From Photobacterium gaetbulicola Gung47 (GTDB lineage Bacteria > Pseudomonadota > Gammaproteobacteria > Enterobacterales > Vibrionaceae): DNA of 64,000 nucleotides. The notes under the pieces are model-generated. The model was not told the DNA's origin. It was given only the letters and a program-made list of their open reading frames with translations, and did not search any database. The stretch lies in the NCBI GenBank assembly GCA_000940995.1, contig CP005974.1, positions 1-64,000 of the forward strand, in the 5' to 3' direction. A program made the position numbers and the translations under genes. Shown here in pieces: positions 38,323-45,326 of this stretch (the first letter of the stretch is position 1; every line of letters starts with the position of its first letter).

Positions 38323-38552
38323 CTAAATTTTATCAATGTGGTTGGCATAGAACATTAATGTACCGATGCTATTGCCTTCGGTTTAGTACGAGACAAAGTC
38401 TCCTACCTTAATGTGGCTGCCAACAGCTAAAACTTGAGTGAGTATTTGTTGACCTTGCTTGCTAACCAGAATGCCAAAGCATTATTTGTTAACAATGTGC
38501 TTCGCTTGGAGGCTTAGGCAATGACGCCGAGCAACACCAGACGATTGGCCAC
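38323..38552 (-). pseudogene. priB: Decayed priB (primosomal replication protein N)
   Basis: PriB binds single-stranded DNA and PriA during replication restart. Reading leftwards from the GTG at 38552, the frame gives VANRLVLLGVIA and then a TAA stop (38516-38514), matching the PriB N-terminus (NRLVLSG...). About 41 bp further, another frame from 38472 gives ILVSKQGQQILTQVLAVGSH, IKVGDFVSY, a second stop (TAA, where relatives have Gln, CAA), then TEGNSIGTLMFYANHIDKI and the natural TAG end at 38323. This matches the PriB C-terminal half. Roughly 70-80 bp of the middle, including much of the OB-fold core, are gone. With two stops and a frame change no functional PriB can be made. The flanking rpsF and rpsR are intact. 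Confidence 0.93.
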
Positions 38553-38559
38553 TCAAAAA

Positions 38560-38958
38560 TTACTCAGCTGCTGCTTCGCCTTCAGATTGTGCTGGAGCTG
38601 GTTGCTCTGCACGCTCTTCACGACGTGGGGCACGCTCTTCTTTAGCCTTCATCATTGGAGATGGCTCAGTGATAGCGCCTTTAGTACGCATGATCATGTT
38701 ACGGATCACTGCATCGTTGAAGCGGAAGTTAGACTCCAGCTCGTCAATTACAGACTGCTCAGCTTCAACGTTCAGTAGAACGTAGTGTGCTTTGTGCAGT
38801 TTGTTGATTGGGTAAGCCAGTTGACGACGGCCCCAATCTTCAAGACGGTGGATTTGACCGCCAGAATCTTTGATAGCAGCAGTGTAACGCTCGATCATGC
38901 CAGCAACCTGTTCGCTTTGATCAGGGTGCACCATGAATACGATTTCGTAATGACGCAT
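38560..38958 (-). CDS. rpsF: 30S ribosomal protein S6
   Basis: A 132-residue S6, with MRHYEIVFMVHPDQSEQV, the WGRRQLAYPINKLHKAHYVL strand and the ANFRFND-like LESNFRFNDAVIRNMIMRT. The C-terminal tail is rich in Glu and Ala. It is the first gene of the ribosomal operon rpsF-rpsR-rplI. Its stop codon lies 8 bp ahead of the GTG of the priB remnant. Confidence 0.98.
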   Translation of the reverse strand: MRHYEIVFMVHPDQSEQVAGMIERYTAAIKDSGGQIHRLEDWGRRQLAYPINKLHKAHYVLLNVEAEQSVIDELESNFRFNDAVIRNMIMRTKGAITEPSPMMKAKEERAPRREERAEQPAPAQSEGEAAAE

Positions 38959-39259
38959 GGGTTGCTCCTTACGGATTAATCAGCTTCTCGGATTGGCTCG
39001 GTTAACCAAGAGAAGCAAGGAACTAAAATAAATAACCGAGAATTTGGAGGCAGAATAGTACAGAGAATGGACAATTGACGCAAGAGAAATTTGTGATGAA
39101 AGTGGTTCTGTGGTTAGAAAAATAACAAACCCCATGAGCTAGACAAGCAAGCACCTTCACTTACTCACTAAATCACAGGGTTAGTGTTAAGGAAGCGGGC
39201 AAAGACCTCCCCGCTCCTTTACCATAGCCCCACAGCATAGCACCACAGGAACGTTTAGC
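38959..39259. other. Intergenic region between rpsF and rlmB
   Basis: About 300 bp without a gene. It contains the promoter and leader of rpsF (probably with the S6:S18 autoregulatory structure, not resolved by eye). An imperfect GC-rich inverted repeat AAGGAAGCGGG / CCCGCTCCTT at 39189-39219 may end the rnr-rlmB transcript, although it lacks a T run. Confidence 0.5.
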
Positions 39260-39994
39260 TTACTGCCTTTGGCGTACCGCTTCGAACAGGCAGATGCCGG
39301 TTGCAACAGAAACGTTGAGGCTCGATACCGAGCCGGCCATCGGGATTTTGATCAAATCATCGCAGGTCTCGCGAGTCAGGCGACGCATGCCCTCGCCTTC
39401 CGCGCCCATCACAATCGCCAGCGGGCCGGTCAACTTACTCTGGTAGATATCATGGGTTGCCTCACCGGCAGTACCCACGACCCATACGCCTTTGTCCTGC
39501 AAGGCTCGCAGGGTGCGGGCCAAGTTAGTCACACGTACCAACGGCACCACTTCCGCCGCGCCACAAGCCACCTTGCTGGCGGTCGCATTCAGCTGGGCAG
39601 AGCGATCTTTCGGTACAACCACCGCCACCGCACCGGCAGCATCGGCATTACGCAGGCACGCCCCCAGGTTGTGCGGATCGGTTACACCATCCAACACCAA
39701 CAGCAGCGGGTTGTCTTTGCCAGCCAAAATCTCGTCAAGATCGTTTTCGTTGTACTGCTTGCCCGGGCGCACGCGGGCAATAATGCCCTGGTGTGATGCC
39801 CCTTTGGCTTTATCATCCAGCGCCTTGCGGCCAGCCTGCTGGATAGTGATCCCAAGCATCTGCAGCTCATTGAGCAGCGGCAGCAAGCGGTCATCCTCGC
39901 GGCCTTTAAGGACAAAGACCTCGATGAAACGGGAAGGATCTGATGCCAAAACGGCTTTCACGGCATGAATGCCGAAAATCATGTCATTACTCAT
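39260..39994 (-). CDS. rlmB: 23S rRNA (guanosine-2'-O)-methyltransferase RlmB
   Basis: RlmB methylates G2251 in the 23S rRNA P-loop. The 244-residue SpoU-class enzyme has the N-terminal substrate-binding domain (IFGIHAVKAVL). Its knotted methyltransferase motifs are DPHNLGACLRNADAAG, IVMGAEGEGMRRL and PMAGSVSSLNVSVATGICLF. Length matches E. coli (243). It begins 3 bp after the rnr stop, so rnr-rlmB are one transcript, as in E. coli nsrR-rnr-rlmB. Confidence 0.97.
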   Translation of the reverse strand: MSNDMIFGIHAVKAVLASDPSRFIEVFVLKGREDDRLLPLLNELQMLGITIQQAGRKALDDKAKGASHQGIIARVRPGKQYNENDLDEILAGKDNPLLLVLDGVTDPHNLGACLRNADAAGAVAVVVPKDRSAQLNATASKVACGAAEVVPLVRVTNLARTLRALQDKGVWVVGTAGEATHDIYQSKLTGPLAIVMGAEGEGMRRLTRETCDDLIKIPMAGSVSSLNVSVATGICLFEAVRQRQ

Positions 39995-39997
39995 GGA

Positions 39998-42553
39998 TTA
40001 AATCTTCTTTGCTGCTCGTTCTTTCTTACCGGCACGCTGTTTCTTCTTACGGGCCTTGGTCGATTTCTTCTTCGCGGTCGGCTTACCCTTGCCACCCTTA
40101 TTACCGGCCTTCCCTTCCGGTGCCTTGTCTTCCTCTAGCTTGGGGATAGCACCGGCTTTTAGCTTCTGTCGGACCGAGCTGCGCTCTTTCTTCGACTTCG
40201 AGCGCTGCTCCTGCTGGGCTTCGCCATCCGCGACCCGGTAAACCTTCAGGCTCTGGCGCTGCATGCCCTCAGCCTTGCGCATGCGCTGCTTTTTATCACG
40301 GTTCTTGGCCGTTTTACCAGCCCCGCGCGGCTTGCGGGTGCTACCGACGATATCGAAGTCAATCTGGCGGTCGTTGAGGTTGATCGAGGCCACTTTGACC
40401 TTGACCGTATCGCCAAGGCGATAAACCTGTCCCGAACTGTCGCCAATCAGGCGCTGGCCGATCGGATCGTACTGGTAGTAATCATTGGCCAGGTTGGAAA
40501 TATGCACAAGGCCATCGATATTAAGCTCGTTGAGACGGACAAAGAAACCGAAACCGGTGACATTGGCAATCACCCCGTCAAACTCATCGCCCACATGGTC
40601 TTGCATGTATTCACATTTCAGCCAGTCGGCCACGTCACGGGTCGCATCGTCGGCACGGCGCTCGGTCATCGAGCACTGCTCACCCAGGGTATCCATATCA
40701 TCAAACGAATAATGGTACCCCCCGGTCGGCGTCCAGCGATCTTTGTTAGTCCCTGCCTGCTTGGCCACCAGATACTTGATCGCACGGTGCAGCGTCAGGT
40801 CAGGATAACGGCGGATCGGCGAGGTGAAGTGGGCATAACGGTTCAGCGCCAAGCCAAAGTGGCCGATATTGTCCGCCTGGTAAACCGCCTGCTTCATCGA
40901 TCGCAGCAGCATGGTCTGGATCAGTTCATGATCCGGACGGCTCTGGATCATCGCGGCCAGTGCCGCGTAATCCTTCGGTGCCGGCTCCAGGCCACCAGAC
41001 AACTGCAGCCCCAGCTCGCCAAGGAAATCCCTGAAGCCTGTCAGACGCTCTTCGCCTGGGGTATCGTGCACTCGGTAAAGCGCTGGCTCTTTGGCTTTTT
41101 CCACCAAGGAAGCCGACGCAATGTTGGCCATAATCATACATTCTTCAATGATTTTGTGGGCATCGTTACGCTCTGCCGGCACAATGCGATCAATCTTACG
41201 ATCGGCATTGAAGATAAACTGGGTTTCAACCGTTTCAAACTCAATCGCCCCGCGTTCTTCACGCGCCGTCTTGAGGACCTTATACATGCTGTACAGCTCT
41301 TCGAGGTGAGGCACCAGCGGTGCATAGCGCTCGCGCAGCTCTTCATCCCCCTCAAGCATCTTACTGACTTTAGTGTAGGTCAAGCGCGCATGCGAGTTCA
41401 TCACCGCTTCGTAGTGCTTGTAGCCAGACAGCTTGCCCGATGCCGAGATGGTCATCTCACACACCATACATAGGCGGTCCACCTGCGGGTTAAGCGAACA
41501 CAGGCCGTTCGACAGCACTTCCGGCAGCATCGGGATCACCTGAGACGGGAAATACACCGAGTTACCGCGGCGAACCGCTTCTTTGTCCAGTGCCGAGTCC
41601 GGGCGAACGTAGTAGGACACATCGGCAATAGCCACCCACAGGCGCCACCCTCCCGATTTCTTGCGCTCGCAGTACACCGCATCATCGAAGTCGCGGGCAT
41701 CTTCACCATCAATGGTCACCAACGGCAGCTGGCGCAGATCGACACGACCCTGCTTGGCCTCTTCAGGTACTTCTTCGCCCAGTCCCTGAATTTGCTTCTC
41801 GACTTCCGGTGGCCACTCGTGCGGAATATCATGGGTTCGCAGGGCGATTTCGATTTCCATTCCCGGCGCCATGTTCTCGCCCAGGACCTCGACCACTTTG
41901 CCGACGGCATTGTACTGGCGAGTCGCGCGCTGGCTGATCTCGACCACCACCACGTTGCCCATTCGCGCGCCCATGCGCTGGTCGTTCGGGATCACGATAT
42001 CTTGGGCAATACGGGAATCGTCAGGCACCACATAGCCCATGCCGTCCTCGATAAAGAAGCGGCCGACAATCTGTCCTTCATACTGCTGCAGCACACGGAC
42101 CACACGGCCTTCGCGGCGGCCCCGCTTATCCGTACCGGCAACCTGAGCCAAGATATAATCGCCGTGGATCACCCCGCGCATCTGGTGGTGGGGTAACAAC
42201 AAGTCTTCTTCCTTGCTATGTGTCCCTTCCGGGCGCAGGAAGCCAAACCCGTCCCGGTGGCCAATCACATGGCCCTTGATCAAATCGAGACGCTCCGGCA
42301 GGGCATAGCACTGGCGGCGGGTGAAGATCAGCTGGCCATCGCGCTCCATGGCGCGCAGGCGGCGACGCAGGCCTTCATATTGCTCATCGCCCTCGAGTTT
42401 GAGTTCTTCAAACAGCTGATCGCGGCTTACGGGCGTTGAGTAACTGCGAATCACATCCAGCAGCATTTCACGGCTAGGGATAGGGTTTTCGTAGTTTGAA
42501 GCTTCGCGATCGCGAAAAGGATCGACCGGTATATCGGTAGTACCTTTTGACAT
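39998..42553 (-). CDS. rnr: Ribonuclease R
   Basis: RNase R is a 3'-5' exoribonuclease that degrades structured RNA. The 851-residue protein (E. coli 813) has an N-terminal winged helix, cold-shock domains (GHRDGFGFL..., GRFFIEDGMGYVVPDD) and the RNB catalytic domain with DGEDARDFDDAVY. An S1 domain (ANVTGFGFFVRLNELNIDG) and a long Lys/Arg/Ala-rich tail follow. I use the ATG at 42553, matching the family N-terminus; the longer frame adds 23 residues without support. It is the second gene of nsrR-rnr-rlmB. Confidence 0.97.
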   Translation of the reverse strand: MSKGTTDIPVDPFRDREASNYENPIPSREMLLDVIRSYSTPVSRDQLFEELKLEGDEQYEGLRRRLRAMERDGQLIFTRRQCYALPERLDLIKGHVIGHRDGFGFLRPEGTHSKEEDLLLPHHQMRGVIHGDYILAQVAGTDKRGRREGRVVRVLQQYEGQIVGRFFIEDGMGYVVPDDSRIAQDIVIPNDQRMGARMGNVVVVEISQRATRQYNAVGKVVEVLGENMAPGMEIEIALRTHDIPHEWPPEVEKQIQGLGEEVPEEAKQGRVDLRQLPLVTIDGEDARDFDDAVYCERKKSGGWRLWVAIADVSYYVRPDSALDKEAVRRGNSVYFPSQVIPMLPEVLSNGLCSLNPQVDRLCMVCEMTISASGKLSGYKHYEAVMNSHARLTYTKVSKMLEGDEELRERYAPLVPHLEELYSMYKVLKTAREERGAIEFETVETQFIFNADRKIDRIVPAERNDAHKIIEECMIMANIASASLVEKAKEPALYRVHDTPGEERLTGFRDFLGELGLQLSGGLEPAPKDYAALAAMIQSRPDHELIQTMLLRSMKQAVYQADNIGHFGLALNRYAHFTSPIRRYPDLTLHRAIKYLVAKQAGTNKDRWTPTGGYHYSFDDMDTLGEQCSMTERRADDATRDVADWLKCEYMQDHVGDEFDGVIANVTGFGFFVRLNELNIDGLVHISNLANDYYQYDPIGQRLIGDSSGQVYRLGDTVKVKVASINLNDRQIDFDIVGSTRKPRGAGKTAKNRDKKQRMRKAEGMQRQSLKVYRVADGEAQQEQRSKSKKERSSVRQKLKAGAIPKLEEDKAPEGKAGNKGGKGKPTAKKKSTKARKKKQRAGKKERAAKKI

Positions 42554-42670
42554 AATTAGATCCAAGTTGGCGAAGAGATACTTCAAGTATATCTGCGCCC
42601 TAGGTGAACAGACGGGAGCCAAGTCGAAAAATTAGCTCCCCAGAGAGATTTTGAAGTTATTGATTGGCTG

Positions 42671-43102
42671 TCACTGAGCAGGCTGATCCAACAGGACACG
42701 CAGAGGCGGGTTGTCCTCGATCATTTCTGACAAGGTGTGATTGTCCAGCTCATCCAGGAAAGCCTGGCGTGCACTGAATAAAATGCCTTTCAGTCGGCAG
42801 GCTGGAGTAATATGGCAAAATTCCTCACTGCAATTAACGATTTGCAAAGGCTCAATCGCCCGCACGACGTCGCCGAGCACGATTTGATCAGCTGGCATAC
42901 CCAAGCGGATCCCGCCATTTTTACCGCGCACTGTTTCGACGTAACCCAGCTGCCCCAGCTTATTGATGATTTTCACCATATGGTTACGCGACACGCCGTA
43001 AATCTCGGTCACTTTAGTTATGCTCGCCAGCTCACCCTGTGGCAGGGTTGCTAGGTATATCAGGGCACGCAGGCCGTAATCGGTAAAACTCGTCAGTTGC
43101 AC
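42671..43102 (-). CDS. nsrR: Nitric-oxide-sensing repressor NsrR (Rrf2 family)
   Basis: NsrR carries a [2Fe-2S] or [4Fe-4S] cluster that reacts with nitric oxide, releasing repression of NO-detoxifying genes. The 143-residue protein has the Rrf2 winged helix (LTSFTDYGLRALIYLA, VSRNHMVKIINKLGQLGYV) and the cluster cysteines C91, C96 and C102 in the same spacing and positions as E. coli NsrR. The start is the GTG at 43102, behind a perfect AGGAGG; the longer ATG frame would place that site inside the gene. It is divergent from hmp, with an NsrR operator between. Confidence 0.95.
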   Translation of the reverse strand: MQLTSFTDYGLRALIYLATLPQGELASITKVTEIYGVSRNHMVKIINKLGQLGYVETVRGKNGGIRLGMPADQIVLGDVVRAIEPLQIVNCSEEFCHITPACRLKGILFSARQAFLDELDNHTLSEMIEDNPPLRVLLDQPAQ

Positions 43103-43169
43103 AATAACTCCTCCTGACGACATTTTAATCTGGTTATTGACTAAAAGATACAGATACGATAGAACTTAA

Positions 43170-43192
43170 AACATATATTATAAATACATCAT
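43170..43192. promoter_or_regulatory. NsrR operator upstream of hmp
   Basis: AACATATATTA - T - AAATACATCAT has the 11-1-11 inverted repeat layout of NsrR sites. The right half matches AAATGCATCTT at 9 of 11 positions and the left half matches at 7 of 11. It lies 14-36 bp before the hmp start, where bound NsrR would block transcription or initiation. Confidence 0.7.
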
Positions 43193-43205
43193 TAAAGGTA
43201 ACGTC

Positions 43206-44390
43206 ATGCTCAACACCAAAACAATCGAAATCGTGAAGGCGACCGCCCCGATTATTGCCCAAACCGGCCCCGCCCTGACGGCTCATTTCTACGAGCGTAT
43301 GTTCAGCCACAACCCTGAGCTGAAAGATATTTTCAATATGAGCAACCAGCGCAATGGTGACCAGCGTGAAGCGCTGTTCAATGCCATCTGCGCCTATGCC
43401 AACAATATCGAAAACCTGCCAGCCCTGTTGCCGGCGGTGGAGAAAATTGCCCATAAACACACCAGCTTCATGATCACCGCCGAACAATACGCGATTGTTG
43501 GCGGCCACCTGCTGGGCACCATTGACGATCTGCTCTCCCCGGGCCAAGAAGTTTTAGATGCGTGGGCTGACGCCTACGGCCTGCTTGCTGATATCTTTAT
43601 CAAACGAGAAGAAGAGATCTACCAAGAGAACGAAGGCAAGTCGGGGGGCTGGCGAGGCACCCGCGAGTTTATCTTGACCGAGAAAACCCAAGAGAGCGAA
43701 GTGATCACCAGCTTCACCTTCAAACCGGCGGACGGCGGCGCAGTCGCCGGCTACCAGCCTGGCCAATACCTGGGGATCTACCTCCAACCAGAAGGGTTCG
43801 AGTTCCAGGAAATCCGCCAATACAGCCTGTCTTCCGCTCCACAGGCCGATCAATACCGGATTTCGGTCAAGCGCGAAGAGGGCGGCAAGGTCTCGAGTTA
43901 TCTGCATGACGCCCTGCAAGTGGGTGACACCGTTCAGCTCGCCCCGCCAGCTGGTGACTTCTTCCTCGATGTTGAAGCAACCACCCCGGTAGCACTGATT
44001 TCTGCCGGTGTCGGGCTAACGCCTACCCTGTCGATGCTGGAAACCTTAACCAGTCACCAAGCCGGCGTGCACTGGCTACACGCTGCCGAGAACGGCGATC
44101 ACCATGCCTTCAAGCACACCATCGCGCGCATGGTTGCCGAGCATGATCACTTTACCAGCCACACTTGGTACCGTGAGCCGCTGGCTTCAGACAGCCAGGC
44201 CGAAGACTTCCAGTTTGACGGTATGATGGATCTGAACAAGGTTAAAGAACTGGTCGCGACTCCAGGCATGCACTACTACTTCTGTGGCCCGGTCGGCTTC
44301 ATGCAGCATGTGGCCAAGCAGCTATTGGCGATGGGCATTACCGAAGAGCAACTTCACTACGAATGCTTCGGCCCGCACAAGGTGATTTAA
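43206..44390 (+). CDS. hmp: Flavohemoprotein (nitric oxide dioxygenase) Hmp
   Basis: Hmp converts NO and O2 to nitrate using NAD(P)H. The 394-residue protein (E. coli 396) has the globin domain (about 1-140, with the proximal haem histidine in KIAHKHTSF). The FAD-binding domain has RQYSLSSAP, and the NAD domain has ISAGVGLTPTLSML and the C-terminal YYFCGPVGFM and HYECFGPHK. It is controlled by NsrR, judging by the divergent nsrR gene and the operator just upstream. A terminator follows. Confidence 0.97.
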   Translation: MLNTKTIEIVKATAPIIAQTGPALTAHFYERMFSHNPELKDIFNMSNQRNGDQREALFNAICAYANNIENLPALLPAVEKIAHKHTSFMITAEQYAIVGGHLLGTIDDLLSPGQEVLDAWADAYGLLADIFIKREEEIYQENEGKSGGWRGTREFILTEKTQESEVITSFTFKPADGGAVAGYQPGQYLGIYLQPEGFEFQEIRQYSLSSAPQADQYRISVKREEGGKVSSYLHDALQVGDTVQLAPPAGDFFLDVEATTPVALISAGVGLTPTLSMLETLTSHQAGVHWLHAAENGDHHAFKHTIARMVAEHDHFTSHTWYREPLASDSQAEDFQFDGMMDLNKVKELVATPGMHYYFCGPVGFMQHVAKQLLAMGITEEQLHYECFGPHKVI

Positions 44391-44396
44391 TTGCAA

Positions 44397-44425
44397 CAAA
44401 AAAAGAGAGGCTCAAGCCTCTCTTT
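44397..44425 (+). terminator. Terminator after hmp (bidirectional, also faces motX)
   Basis: AAAAAAAGAGAGGCT-CA-AGCCTCTCTTT hairpin directly behind hmp. The A run on the left would also serve leftward motX transcripts. Confidence 0.85.
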
Positions 44426-44482
44426 CTGTATCTCTCTTCTCGACTAGAAACTCGCACTAACCCCGCTTCCAGCGAGCTTTAC

Positions 44483-45112
44483 CTACCAAAAACTATCCCG
44501 TCGCTTGGCTCTGGCAATCACGTTGGCCGGCATCCGGCTTTCCAGGCCGCGGCGCAGGCGGGCAATCTGGTTATGGGTACTTTGGCTAGCCGTCACCGTG
44601 TTATACAGCCAGCGGTAGGCATCTTCAAAGTCGAGCGGACTGCCGTAATTACTCAGCAGCAACTCTGCCAGCTGGATACGGGCATCGACATTGCCCATGG
44701 CGGCGGCCTCACGCAAGTAGGGGATCGCCCGCTCCCGATCTTGTTGGACCAAGGTGCCGCGAGCGTAATAACGCCCGAGCTGCTCCAACGCTGCCGGTGA
44801 GCCTTGCTGGGCAGCCGACTGCATGTAGTGGACGCCAAGCTCGACATCCCGCTCGACGCATACGCCCCAAGCCAGCATGTCGCCATAGAGAAACTGGTAG
44901 GAAGGGGACTCGACCCGGATTGCCCGCGCCTCGATATCCTGAACCAGCTGGCAATCGTCGGCCTGGACCTGCTGCAAATGACTGTTGGAGACGAACATCC
45001 GGTTGAGCTCGTTTTCGCTATACACAGGCACAGCATCACCCACCTCTTCCAGTGCAGAAGCAGGCATTGCGCTGCACAAGGCAATAGCAAAGATTAACGG
45101 GCGTAGGCTCAT
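44483..45112 (-). CDS. motX: Sodium-driven polar flagellar motor protein MotX
   Basis: MotX is a periplasmic component of the T ring of the Na+-driven polar flagellar motor in Vibrio and is needed with MotY for PomAB assembly. The 209-residue protein has a signal peptide (cleavage near ASA-L, residue 21) and Sel1-type repeats (YGDMLAWGVCVERDVELG, GVHYMQSAAQQGSPAALEQL, GRYYARGTLVQQDRERAIPY). It also has the C-terminal ARAKRRDSFW characteristic of MotX. A consensus FliA promoter lies 30 bp upstream. The neighbourhood motX-purA is conserved in vibrios, though here an intron lies between. Confidence 0.94.
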   Translation of the reverse strand: MSLRPLIFAIALCSAMPASALEEVGDAVPVYSENELNRMFVSNSHLQQVQADDCQLVQDIEARAIRVESPSYQFLYGDMLAWGVCVERDVELGVHYMQSAAQQGSPAALEQLGRYYARGTLVQQDRERAIPYLREAAAMGNVDARIQLAELLLSNYGSPLDFEDAYRWLYNTVTASQSTHNQIARLRRGLESRMPANVIARAKRRDSFW

Positions 45113-45141
45113 GGATAGATCTCTTTCTAAACGTGCTAACG

Positions 45142-45168
45142 TTATCGGCGGCAGAGCAGCAGACTTTA
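45142..45168 (-). promoter_or_regulatory. FliA (sigma28) promoter of motX
   Basis: The minus strand reads TAAAGTCT - 11 bp - GCCGATAA, one base from the flagellar sigma28 consensus (TAAAGTTT-N11-GCCGATAA). It ends 29 bp ahead of the motX ATG, giving a short leader. It shows that motX is a late (class 4-like) flagellar gene. Confidence 0.92.
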
Positions 45169-45326
45169 GGGAAAAAACACCCTAAACGGCAATTTTCCGA
45201 CGTTTCAATGACATAATATAAATAGGTTTTTGACGCAATCTTCTCAGGCCAATTTTGGAACTAACCCCCACTTTGGCCGTGTCGCTATAAGGCTAAATAG
45301 TCTTTCCCTGCTATTGACGAAAAAAA

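Noticed and set aside
38308..38559. An intact priB with an alternative start
   Set aside because: The space is too short for a full gene and both fragments are interrupted by stops in different frames.
40502..41473. 323-codon open frame opposite rnr
   Set aside because: It is antisense to the RNase R catalytic domain, which has all its motifs. No independent support.
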